From Rubripirellula sp. (GTDB taxonomy: Bacteria; Planctomycetota; Planctomycetia; Pirellulales; Pirellulaceae): DNA of 64,000 bases. The stretch is from assembly GCA_012270385.1 (NCBI GenBank), contig JAAXIK010000310.1, forward strand, positions 10,602-74,601, written 5' to 3'. Shown piece by piece: positions 20,118-29,336 of this stretch. The notes beneath the pieces are model-generated. The model saw only the letters and a program-made list of their open reading frames with translations, was not told where the DNA came from and did no database searches. The position numbers were made by a program, and so were the translations under genes. Position 1 is the stretch's first letter. The number at the start of each line of letters is the position of its first letter.

Positions 20118-21098
20118 ATGGTTCGTCTCCTATTCTCCGCGATTCTCGCAACCACGTTTTCTATCTATCAACAGGTGGAAGCGTGTAACGTTCCTGTTTT
20201 TCGCTACGCACTCGAGCGGTGGCAATCGGATGAATACGAACTGGTCATCCTGCACAATCAGGATTTGACTCCCAGTGAAAAAACAAAGATCGAATCCATA
20301 GCGAAGAGAACAAGAGCAAGGAATGGCTCACTCAATCTGCGGGTGAGGGTCTACGATTTGCGGACAGAATTGGAACCGAAGCTGAACCAGTTTTGGACCA
20401 GCTATGCCTCATCCAACCAATCTACCGCTGCTTTGTTGCTGTATTCTGCTAACGCCCGAGAAGTGCCGGATCGCATCGTTTCCATCACCCCATTTTCAAA
20501 AATCGATGCGGATTCACTCGTGGATTCCCCAGCAAGAAAGTTGTTGCAGGAACGCATTCTTTCAGGAGATTCTGCGGTTTGGATTTTTGTGACATCCGGT
20601 AACCAAGAAGAGGATGAAGAAGCTTACAAACGCTTGGAAGATCAAATAGCTTGGAACAAAGCGAATTTATCTTTACCGAATCAAGATGTTTTGGAAGCAG
20701 ATGAGTTTTTCGATAAAGAGAACCCAATTGAATTGCGATTAGATTTTTCAATCGTCAAGGTGAATCGTAACGATCCTAGGGAACAATTTTTCGTTGATAT
20801 GTTGATGCAGAGTGAGAGTGATCTTGAAGAACTCGACCAACCCATGGCATTTCCTGTAATTGGACGTGGGCGTGTCCTTTACGCCTTGGTGGGAAAAGGT
20901 ATCTACAAGGAAACGATAGAAATGGCCAGCAAATTTGTAGTTGGCCCATGCTCATGTCAAGTAAAAGATCAAAATCCGGGTTTTGATCTGCTCATGAATA
21001 CCGATTGGGATTCACAAGTTACTGGAAAGGAAATTGCGAAACCTCTAGAGAAGAATCAGAAAGCTCCAATTTTGATTCAGATTCCCGCGGGAAAGTGA
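20118..21098 (+). CDS. Hypothetical exported protein
   Basis: 326-aa ORF with N-terminal signal-like MVRLLFSAILATTFSIYQQVEAC. Confidence 0.65.
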   Translation: MVRLLFSAILATTFSIYQQVEACNVPVFRYALERWQSDEYELVILHNQDLTPSEKTKIESIAKRTRARNGSLNLRVRVYDLRTELEPKLNQFWTSYASSNQSTAALLLYSANAREVPDRIVSITPFSKIDADSLVDSPARKLLQERILSGDSAVWIFVTSGNQEEDEEAYKRLEDQIAWNKANLSLPNQDVLEADEFFDKENPIELRLDFSIVKVNRNDPREQFFVDMLMQSESDLEELDQPMAFPVIGRGRVLYALVGKGIYKETIEMASKFVVGPCSCQVKDQNPGFDLLMNTDWDSQVTGKEIAKPLEKNQKAPILIQIPAGK

Positions 21099-21151
21099 AG
21101 CGAGTCCATTTAATCGTTTTTGCATCTTGAAAACGGAAAAGGTTAAAGCGA

Positions 21152-24100
21152 ATGTTACCACGCTTGGTTAATTGTGCCATTTTCTTTGTCTCATTTGTTG
21201 CCCTAGCTTGTGCTCAGCAAGATGCAGAGAAGTCTGTGACGAATGAACCTAAATTTGAGCAAACACTTAAAAAGGAAGATGTAGCAACGTACGGAAATCC
21301 GGCACGGGGTGCGCTGATCTTCTCGTCTCCAACGCAAGCTTGTTTGTCATGCCATCAGGTGGGAAAGGCTGGTGGTCAGGTTGGTCCGAATCTCAGTCAG
21401 ATCGCAACACAACGGAAATTTTCAGAGATCGTTGATTCTCTTTGGAATCCTCAGAATCAGGTAGAAGAAAGTTATCGAGCTGTCGCAGTGCTATTGATCG
21501 ATGGCAAGTTGGTACGCGGTTACAAGGTGATGGAGAACGAAAAAGAGTTAGTACTGAAGGATCAGGGCACCGGAACAAAGCATACCCTCTCCAAGGATGA
21601 AATTGAGGCAGTGAAGGAAGTGGGGTCCCTGATGCCGAATGGTCTCATGGAAGCATTGACTAATCAGCAACGTTATGACTTGCTGGCTTTCCTTGATGAA
21701 CTCGGCAACTATCGGCGGATTGACGCAGGTGCTATAGATGCGCTGTTTTCCCATGCTCACGCACACCACCCTGAATCCTTCGATATGCCAAGGGCTCCCT
21801 TGGAAATCGATCGTTGGTTGAGTTGGGAGGAAGAGGTGAATCGTGATCGTGTTTATGATTTCTACAGGAAGCAGGCACGACACTTCAGGGACATTGAGCC
21901 CAGGCCCAATCTTCTTTCAGAGTTCCCAGGTTTGGATGGTGGCAAATACGGACATTGGGGTAATCAGTCTGAACCCGTATGGGCGGACAGTCGATGGTCA
22001 ATGTCTGATCTCGGATCACTTCAGTCAGGTGTATTTCATGGAGATGGAATATCGATAGCACGCGGGATCTGTGTAAATTTGACTGCAGATAACGAATCCA
22101 TCTCGGTATGTTTTGATCCAGACCAACTAAGTTATCCGCGGGTATGGTCTGATGGTTTTGTGACGTTTACCAGCGTGCGGCATGGATTCATGCAGGGTGT
22201 GCGACAGGTCGGTAAAACACTGCAAGTTAGTGAAAAGATCAGCGGAATTGATGAGCAGATCATTCGAGAAGCTAAACAGAAGAAGTTTCTTGGCTACTAT
22301 CGAGATGGGGATCGTGTTCTTTTTTGCTATGAGATAGATGGCGAACAGTATTTGGATGAGCCCACGTTTCGAAATGGTGTCTTTGAGCGTTTCATTCAAA
22401 AAGTACAGCAACATCCTGCCAGGGATGTGATCAATGGTGGAGCCCCACGATATGAAAAGGAAATCATTACCAAAGGTGCTCTAGGACAGGGTATACCTTA
22501 CGCAGTGGATACCATCACTCTACCCTTTGAAAATCCATGGGGATCGTTGATCTACAGCGGGGGTCATGATTTTATGGAAGACGGATCGGTCATGCTTTGC
22601 ACGATGCAAGGTGACATCTGGCACGGTCGTGGCATCGATCATGATTTGACTGAAATCAGATGGAGAAAATTCGCTTCAGGTTTGCATCAACCCTTAGGTC
22701 TTTATATCGAGCAAGATCAGGTTTATGTCCAATGTCGTGACCAGATTACTCGGCTTCATGATCTCAACGACGACGGGGAAGCGGATTACTATGAGCCATA
22801 TAGTCGAGCACTATCGACTTCGAAGTCGGGACATGATTTTACTTGCGGGCTGCAGCGTGATGCTGCTGGGAGGTTTTATACTGCAAGCGGCTTACAGGGC
22901 GTGATGCGAGTTTCATCTGATGGTGAATCGGCTGAAGTTCTAGCAACCGGCTTGAGGAATTCAGATGGCATCGGTCTTACTCCGGACGGACTGGTCACCG
23001 TTCCCAGCAGTGAGGGTGATTGGATGCCTGCGTCCATGATTGCCGCTATTCGGCCTGATGGTGATGTATTAAATCGCTTCGCAAGAGCCGATGAAGCGGG
23101 TTCAGGATCTCCGAAGCCTTTTTTCGGACGACCGGGCGTCAACCTGACTGATCCACCTGAAATTCCTATGCTGTATCTACCGAGAGGTTTAGATAATTCG
23201 AGTGGTGGACAGGTTTATATTTCAAGTCAACGTTGGGGACCTGTGCATGGAAATCTCGTGCATTTGTCTTTTGGCGCTGGACGCGCATTTTTGTTGCTCA
23301 GAGATGAGTTTGATGGATGGATTCAAGGGGCGGTTGTACCGATCGCAGGTGAGATGCTTTCCGGTGTCCACCGGGCAAGATTCAACCCAGTGGATGGCCA
23401 GCTATATGTTTCGGGAATGGCTGGATGGGGTACGTACACCACTCAAGATGGATGCTTGCAGCGTATTCGATATACGGGTGGAGAAGAGACACAGCTACCC
23501 ATCGACTTTCACATTCATGAGAATGGCATTCGTGTGTCATTCTCACAACCGGTAGATCATTCCGTTGTGGTCCAGACCGCCAATCATTTCGCGCAAGCAT
23601 GGAACTATCGCTACAGCGGTGCTTATGGATCACCAGAGTACTCGCATCGCCAGTTGGGATTGCGCGGGCACGATGTGATTTCCATTCAGTCCGTCACAGT
23701 ATTGGAAGGAAGTCGAGAAATTTTCCTTGAGATGCGGAATCTGCAGCTCGTCAATCAATTACATCTGCTGATCCGTACATCAGAAGATGAGGATCATGAT
23801 CTTTTTTTAACCGTCAATCGCATGGATGTTCCATTCAAACAAATCGACGGGTACCAAGCAGTTGAAAAGGTTCGACTTCCGCATCCAATGCTTGCGGATT
23901 TAGAACGTCCAATGGCGACCAAGCGTAATCCTCACGGCAAGCCAATACCCAATGCTAGAGAAATCACGCTTGCAGCTTCCAAGAACCTGATGTTTGACCG
24001 TGATCATTTTACTGCGCAGCCGGGTGAAGTGATTCGTTTGACCTTTAAGAATCCTGACGCCGTCCCGCACAACTGGGCACTGATAGAACAAGATTCACTA

Positions 24101-24331
24101 GAGGAAATCGGTCTCCTCTGTAATCGTTTGATTTCTGATCCCGATGCGGTTGCTAATCAGTACATACCCGATACTAAAAAGGTGATTGCGTACACCAATA
24201 TCGTAGAGCCCTTTTCAGAGCATACGATCTATTTTCGGGTTCCTAATGAACCCGGTAAATATCCATTTCTCTGCACTTTTCCCGGCCATTGGATGGTCAT
24301 GAATGGTTGGATTGAGGTGCAGAGTCCTTGA
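21152..24331 (+). CDS. Secreted multidomain protein: cytochrome c-like N-terminus, large central domain (DUF6797-like/propeller), C-terminal azurin/plastocyanin-like domain
   Basis: Heme motif CLSCHQ at about 21342-21359; C-terminus DAVPHNWALIEQD ... FRVPNEPGKYPFLCTFPGHWMVMNGWIEV fits a type-1 copper site (H...C...H...M). Confidence 0.88.
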   Translation: MLPRLVNCAIFFVSFVALACAQQDAEKSVTNEPKFEQTLKKEDVATYGNPARGALIFSSPTQACLSCHQVGKAGGQVGPNLSQIATQRKFSEIVDSLWNPQNQVEESYRAVAVLLIDGKLVRGYKVMENEKELVLKDQGTGTKHTLSKDEIEAVKEVGSLMPNGLMEALTNQQRYDLLAFLDELGNYRRIDAGAIDALFSHAHAHHPESFDMPRAPLEIDRWLSWEEEVNRDRVYDFYRKQARHFRDIEPRPNLLSEFPGLDGGKYGHWGNQSEPVWADSRWSMSDLGSLQSGVFHGDGISIARGICVNLTADNESISVCFDPDQLSYPRVWSDGFVTFTSVRHGFMQGVRQVGKTLQVSEKISGIDEQIIREAKQKKFLGYYRDGDRVLFCYEIDGEQYLDEPTFRNGVFERFIQKVQQHPARDVINGGAPRYEKEIITKGALGQGIPYAVDTITLPFENPWGSLIYSGGHDFMEDGSVMLCTMQGDIWHGRGIDHDLTEIRWRKFASGLHQPLGLYIEQDQVYVQCRDQITRLHDLNDDGEADYYEPYSRALSTSKSGHDFTCGLQRDAAGRFYTASGLQGVMRVSSDGESAEVLATGLRNSDGIGLTPDGLVTVPSSEGDWMPASMIAAIRPDGDVLNRFARADEAGSGSPKPFFGRPGVNLTDPPEIPMLYLPRGLDNSSGGQVYISSQRWGPVHGNLVHLSFGAGRAFLLLRDEFDGWIQGAVVPIAGEMLSGVHRARFNPVDGQLYVSGMAGWGTYTTQDGCLQRIRYTGGEETQLPIDFHIHENGIRVSFSQPVDHSVVVQTANHFAQAWNYRYSGAYGSPEYSHRQLGLRGHDVISIQSVTVLEGSREIFLEMRNLQLVNQLHLLIRTSEDEDHDLFLTVNRMDVPFKQIDGYQAVEKVRLPHPMLADLERPMATKRNPHGKPIPNAREITLAASKNLMFDRDHFTAQPGEVIRLTFKNPDAVPHNWALIEQDSLEEIGLLCNRLISDPDAVANQYIPDTKKVIAYTNIVEPFSEHTIYFRVPNEPGKYPFLCTFPGHWMVMNGWIEVQSP

Positions 24332-24934
24332 TGTCCGTGTGATTTTCATGGACCGTTATCGTGTTCATATGCAATGGGAGTTGCATCGGGGAACAGCCGG
24401 TCCGTTAACAAATCTTCGAGTGCGGGCTTACACGATGTTGACAGGCTTAAAAGTTCTTCAAAGAAAGCTTAGGCCGCAATAGGTTATCCGATGTTCCCAC
24501 ATTGCTTTGCAGTCGTACGAGTAGGATCTTTGGTTGATTACCCCGGGGGAGCCGATGAATCTCTGCTGCGATCATCCATCAGTTCCATGTCATCACTCTC
24601 ATTCTGTTTTCTAGATTGAGATTCGGGCGAGATGGTCGCTGCGTGGGGACCGATGTGGTTCGATAAAGTGACTCAGATAGATCGGGAGCTAACGTAGATG
24701 GCGGAAGAAAAATAATTCTGCTGGATCACAATCGAGTAAGTATTGCGCTACAATAGCCTGCCAGCTTAGATTTTGCCGGCAGGATTCAAAGATTCCACCT
24801 GAGTGATCTTTAAGTGACGTCCATCTGCACTTGCACTACTGTGAGTAGGATTGCGATTTCTGCCGCCGGAGGGGTGAGATGAGCTACGTGATTGTCGAGC
24901 ACATTGACGACGCCGAACCAGTAGGAATGAGACC

Positions 24935-26611
24935 TTGAATTTAAAGGCTAATCAGATTCACCACGGGAGCTGTCTCGATAAGCTCACCCAGTTGAGCGAT
25001 CTTTCAGTCGATCTGATCTTTGCAGACCCACCTTTCAATATTGGTTACCAATATGATCTGTATGACGATCAGAAGACGGAGGATGAGTATTTAGATTTCT
25101 GTAAATCATGGATAAGTCAGTGCCATCGAGTACTCAAGTCCAACGGCTCATTTTGGCTGGCTATTGGTGACGAGTATGCGGCTGAGCTGAAGGTGTTATG
25201 TAAACAACTTGGGTTCCATAGCCGGAGCTGGGTGATTTGGTATTATACGTTTGGTGTGAATTGCGCCCGAGGGTTTTCGCGCTCCCACACTCATCTCTTT
25301 CATTTCGTGAAAGACAAAGATGATTTTACTTTTAATGGTGAAAATCCTGCTGTCCGGGTCGCTTCTGCCCGTCAGTTGGTGTACGCCGACTCGAGGGCGA
25401 ATTCTAAGGGGCGATTACCGGATAACACGTGGATTTTACGGCCACAAGATGTTCCCAGCCCCGGTTTTACTATGTCCCACGATACCTGGTGTTATTCGAG
25501 AGTAGCTGGGACGTTCAAGGAACGTGAGGGCTTCCATGGCTGCCAAATGCCTGAGCAGTTACTGGGACGGATCATTCGTATTTCAAGTAACCCCGGTGAT
25601 TTGGTCGTCGACCCTTTTGCGGGAAGTGGTACGACCTTAGCCGTTGCCAAAAAGCTCGGTCGTCAATATTTGGGCGTAGAACTTTCAAAGGATTATGTCT
25701 CTCGCATTCAAGCTCGATTGGATGGATGCAAAGCGGGTGACCTTCTCGATGGTACGGATGGCCCTTCTTCTGGTGTTCCGACTTCCAAGGGAAAAAGACG
25801 AACAAAATTTGTTAATGGACGGCCTGTTATTTCTCTGTCAGGTGAATCGGAGCAGGCGATTATTGACGCATTCATGCAAGCAGCAGATGGCTATTCGGCT
25901 GATTATGTATTGTGCGACCCTGAACGAAGTACCCGATTTTTAAAACGATGCCGGGAAATTGGAATTCCGGGCGATCCGCGTTTGTGGAACTCGTTTTTAT
26001 TGAGGGTAAGAAAAGCCGGAAAACTACCCCGAGCTGAAGCTACTGGCCAGAGACTTTCGTCACAGGAGATGGATCCCTACACCGATGGAAGCGAAGTTTC
26101 CTCGCGCCTCATCACGCTCGATTACGGTTTGACGCTGGATGAGTTGCTTTGTTCGCCCGAAGCCGTTGCTGAGTTCGATAAAATGGCTACTGAGTTTTCT
26201 CCAGGTTTCAAACCGTTCCATTATCGTTGGGCTGCGCTTGCTTTGAGGAAACGAGCTACGACCAAGCGTTTCCGCACAGCAGCATCTGAGCAATTCAAGC
26301 ATTGGAAAGCACAGAAAGCACCGAGACGGAGAGCTTTGAGTCAACTCGCTTCTAAGCAGTATGCTCGCCCAGCTGTGTATGCACTATACGATGGAAAGTT
26401 TCCAGTTTACGTGGGGGAGACGCGCAATCTGAAGCAGAGGATTGAGCATTTGCTCGAGAGTGAAATGTGGTCCCGATTTAATGTGGACACCATTCGCATC
26501 TGGGATGTTGCTCAAGAGTTAGATCAGTTTGCTTTACGCTCATTTTTGGTGACAACGCAGCAGCCATTGTTGAATTCAGATTTTCTTGTATTGGATGCGA
26601 CCAACGGTTAG
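24935..26611 (+). CDS. DNA (N4/N6) methyltransferase, DPPF then FxGxG motif order, fused to C-terminal GIY-YIG-like domain
   Basis: FADPPFNIGYQYDLYDD; VVDPFAGSGTTLAVAKKLGRQYLGVELS; C-terminal AVYALYDGKFPVYVGETRNLKQRIEHLL ... TTQQPLLNS. TTG start at 24935. Confidence 0.92.
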   Translation: MNLKANQIHHGSCLDKLTQLSDLSVDLIFADPPFNIGYQYDLYDDQKTEDEYLDFCKSWISQCHRVLKSNGSFWLAIGDEYAAELKVLCKQLGFHSRSWVIWYYTFGVNCARGFSRSHTHLFHFVKDKDDFTFNGENPAVRVASARQLVYADSRANSKGRLPDNTWILRPQDVPSPGFTMSHDTWCYSRVAGTFKEREGFHGCQMPEQLLGRIIRISSNPGDLVVDPFAGSGTTLAVAKKLGRQYLGVELSKDYVSRIQARLDGCKAGDLLDGTDGPSSGVPTSKGKRRTKFVNGRPVISLSGESEQAIIDAFMQAADGYSADYVLCDPERSTRFLKRCREIGIPGDPRLWNSFLLRVRKAGKLPRAEATGQRLSSQEMDPYTDGSEVSSRLITLDYGLTLDELLCSPEAVAEFDKMATEFSPGFKPFHYRWAALALRKRATTKRFRTAASEQFKHWKAQKAPRRRALSQLASKQYARPAVYALYDGKFPVYVGETRNLKQRIEHLLESEMWSRFNVDTIRIWDVAQELDQFALRSFLVTTQQPLLNSDFLVLDATNG

Positions 26612-26709
26612 AAAACCTTACTGATAAGTTAGAAGCTTTGCAGAGATGTGGCATTTGGATCGGGGTATCGATTCCGATGATCCTCAAGGTGTAGGACGAC
26701 ATTTGGGTT

Positions 26710-27831
26710 ATGAACAAGATTCTAAAAAAACAAACAGCTGTTATTTTTGTCTTCTTAGTGGTCTACGGCATGTTGCCGGTCAATAGTAATGAGAATGATC
26801 AAAATAAAATCAGCTGGGCGGAACTCCCTCCGCTTCCTAACGAGCTTGGTGTAGCAGGTCCCTTTGTGGGGGTTCATCGTGAAAGGCTCATCGTGGCAGG
26901 TGGAGCAAATTTCCCGGAGCCAGTCTGGGAAAATCAAAAGCAATGGTTAGACGATGTTTATGCCTTAAAACGTGAGGGTAGCGAATACAACTGGAGTACA
27001 ATTGGCAAATTACCAAGGAGGATCGCTTACGGTTGTTCAATCTCGGTCGAGGATGGCGTCCTCTGTATAGGTGGCTGCGATGCATCAGCACACTTTAGTG
27101 AAGTATTCCTCATGCGAATTAGCACGGATGGGGACAGGCTAGAAACCATTCCCTATCCATCTTTGCCAGTGAAATCGGCTTATGGTGCAGCGGCTATTCT
27201 GGACAATGTGGTTTATGTAATGGGTGGACAGGTAAATTCAAAATTGGAATCTGCCACCCAGTCTGTTTGGTCTCTTGATTTGAAACAGAGTGATCGACCC
27301 GAAGATTTACAGTGGAAACAATTGAGGGATTTTCCGGCGGCGAATCGTGCTTTTCATCTTTTGGTAGCTAGCGAAGATTCTCAAGGAGGTTCGATGTTTC
27401 TCGTCAGCGGGCGACGGAAGTCATCCGCAGGTGAAGTTGAATTTTTACGGGATGTCTGGCGCTACACGCCACGTTCTGAGCAGTGGACTCGTCGCAGCGA
27501 TATGCCCGCTTGTTGTATGGCGGGTACGGGGTTGGCTTTGGGTAATGATGAATTATTAATTGTTGGTGGTGCCGACGGATCTTTGTTTGATCAAGCGGAT
27601 GTACTCAAGGACCAGCATCCAGGTTTTCCCAAGCAACTTTACTCCTATGACTGCGAAGGTGATCGTTGGACTGGAATTGGAGGTCTCCCCGCGAATCATG
27701 TCACAACCGTCGCTGTTCAGTGGCAGGACTCTATCGTCATTCCGACTGGTGAAATTCGTCCGAGGGTTCGCACGCCGGCGGTTTTGAGGGGCTTTCGTAC
27801 GCCTGTTAAAGAAGCAGGTGCCCTTCGATGA
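26710..27831 (+). CDS. Kelch-repeat protein, NanM/YjhT-like (N-acetylneuraminate epimerase/mutarotase-like)
   Basis: WAELPPLPNELGVAGPFVGVHRERLIVAGGANFPEPVWENQKQWLDDVYAL; repeated kelch GG motifs. Confidence 0.85.
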   Translation: MNKILKKQTAVIFVFLVVYGMLPVNSNENDQNKISWAELPPLPNELGVAGPFVGVHRERLIVAGGANFPEPVWENQKQWLDDVYALKREGSEYNWSTIGKLPRRIAYGCSISVEDGVLCIGGCDASAHFSEVFLMRISTDGDRLETIPYPSLPVKSAYGAAAILDNVVYVMGGQVNSKLESATQSVWSLDLKQSDRPEDLQWKQLRDFPAANRAFHLLVASEDSQGGSMFLVSGRRKSSAGEVEFLRDVWRYTPRSEQWTRRSDMPACCMAGTGLALGNDELLIVGGADGSLFDQADVLKDQHPGFPKQLYSYDCEGDRWTGIGGLPANHVTTVAVQWQDSIVIPTGEIRPRVRTPAVLRGFRTPVKEAGALR

Positions 27832-29054
27832 TGGACGACAAAGAAACGGTCGGTGACTCAATCCAGTCCACGATTCAGCAGGAGTTTTACCGCAATTACT
27901 ATCAAGAAGGACTACTCGAAGATGTCTTGCCATTTTGGATGACTCACGGTGTGGATCATCAATATGGAGGTGTGCTCACGTGTCTGGATCAAACGGGCAA
28001 AGTGATTGACACCGATAAAGCAGTTTGGCAGCAGGGACGGTTCTGTTGGCTATTGGGAGAGCTATACAACACCTATCTGGATTATGATCCTGTTAAGAGG
28101 GAACAGTGGCTTTCTGTCGCCGAAGGGTGTGCAAAGTATTTGGATCAGTACTGCACTGATGACGAAGATGGTCGAATGTGGTTTCACCTCACGCGAGAAG
28201 GTCAACCCATAAGGAAGCGAAGGTATGCTTTCAGTGAAAGTTTTGCAGCAATAGCTTATGCCGAATTAGCGAAGGCCCGTGATGAGAGCACTTATGCTAA
28301 CAAGTCAATTGAGTTTTTTAGAAAATTTATTGAACGCTCTCGGCATCAAGATTTATCTTCGCAGAAGTTTACGAACACTCGACCAAGTCGTAGTATCGGC
28401 TACCCAATGATTACACTCATCACCGCACAGGAGATGCGGGACGCCATCCAATTCGATGAAGCAAATCACTGGATAGACGAAAGCATCGAACAGATCGTTC
28501 AATTTCACTTCAAGCCTGAGCATCGCTGCGTTGTGGAGACGGTCGCACTGGATGGCGAAATAATCGACCACTTTGATGGGCGAACGCTGAATCCGGGACA
28601 CGCGATTGAAGCATCTTGGTTCATCATGCAGGAGGGAATGTATCGGAAGGACCAGGGCTTGATGAATTTGGGCACGCAGATTCTGGATTGGATGTGGGCT
28701 CGTGGATGGGATCAGGAATTTGGTGGGATGCTTTACTTCACAGACCTGTTTGGGCATCCCGTGCAAGAGTATTGGCATGACATGAAATTTTGGTGGCCGC
28801 ATAACGAGGCAATTATCGCCACCCTGATGGCTTATGTGATTACCAAAGATGTCAAATACGCTTCATGGCATAAGCAAGTCCATGATTGGTCCTATCAGCA
28901 TTTCCCGGATCCCACGCATGGCGAGTGGTTTGGTTACCTAGATCGAACGGGTCGCGTAACCTCAACTGCCAAAGGTAACTATTGGAAGGGGCCGTTCCAT
29001 TTACCGAGAATGCAGCTGACTTGTTCCCAACTTTTGGCATCTGAGCAAGTGTGA
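27828..29054 (+). CDS. AGE family epimerase (N-acylglucosamine 2-epimerase-like)
   Basis: FWMTHGVDHQYGGVLTCLDQTGKVIDTDKAVWQQGRFCWLLGELYN ... LNPGHAIEASWFIMQ ... KFWWPHNEAIIATLMAY. Start overlaps upstream stop (ATGA). Confidence 0.92.
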   Translation: MMDDKETVGDSIQSTIQQEFYRNYYQEGLLEDVLPFWMTHGVDHQYGGVLTCLDQTGKVIDTDKAVWQQGRFCWLLGELYNTYLDYDPVKREQWLSVAEGCAKYLDQYCTDDEDGRMWFHLTREGQPIRKRRYAFSESFAAIAYAELAKARDESTYANKSIEFFRKFIERSRHQDLSSQKFTNTRPSRSIGYPMITLITAQEMRDAIQFDEANHWIDESIEQIVQFHFKPEHRCVVETVALDGEIIDHFDGRTLNPGHAIEASWFIMQEGMYRKDQGLMNLGTQILDWMWARGWDQEFGGMLYFTDLFGHPVQEYWHDMKFWWPHNEAIIATLMAYVITKDVKYASWHKQVHDWSYQHFPDPTHGEWFGYLDRTGRVTSTAKGNYWKGPFHLPRMQLTCSQLLASEQV

Positions 29055-29336
29055 ACCCACTCTAGTGAGGTCACAATCAAGTCATCGGTGATTTCTCAGC
29101 GACCGGTTTTCACTACTGTCGATGATCTTTGATCCACTCAAAATCAGGAAAATACCGGGAAAAAACCAACCAAATGCTGAAATGCTCAAACCCTATTTGC
29201 GCTTAAAACGTACTCAAATTTGCAATTTCTATACCGAATACCACAATTAGGTTCTCAGCCTGTTTACAATTTTGGTCGAAGCAATAGAGACAATCTGTCT
29301 ACAAATGACTCGAAATCCCTCTTGAGGTTTTACACA

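Noticed and set aside
24332-24930. Non-coding RNA or tRNA in the roughly 600-bp gap before the methyltransferase
   Set aside because: No cloverleaf or recognisable RNA fold seen; only a weak CCTGCC/GGCAGG pairing. Left unannotated.
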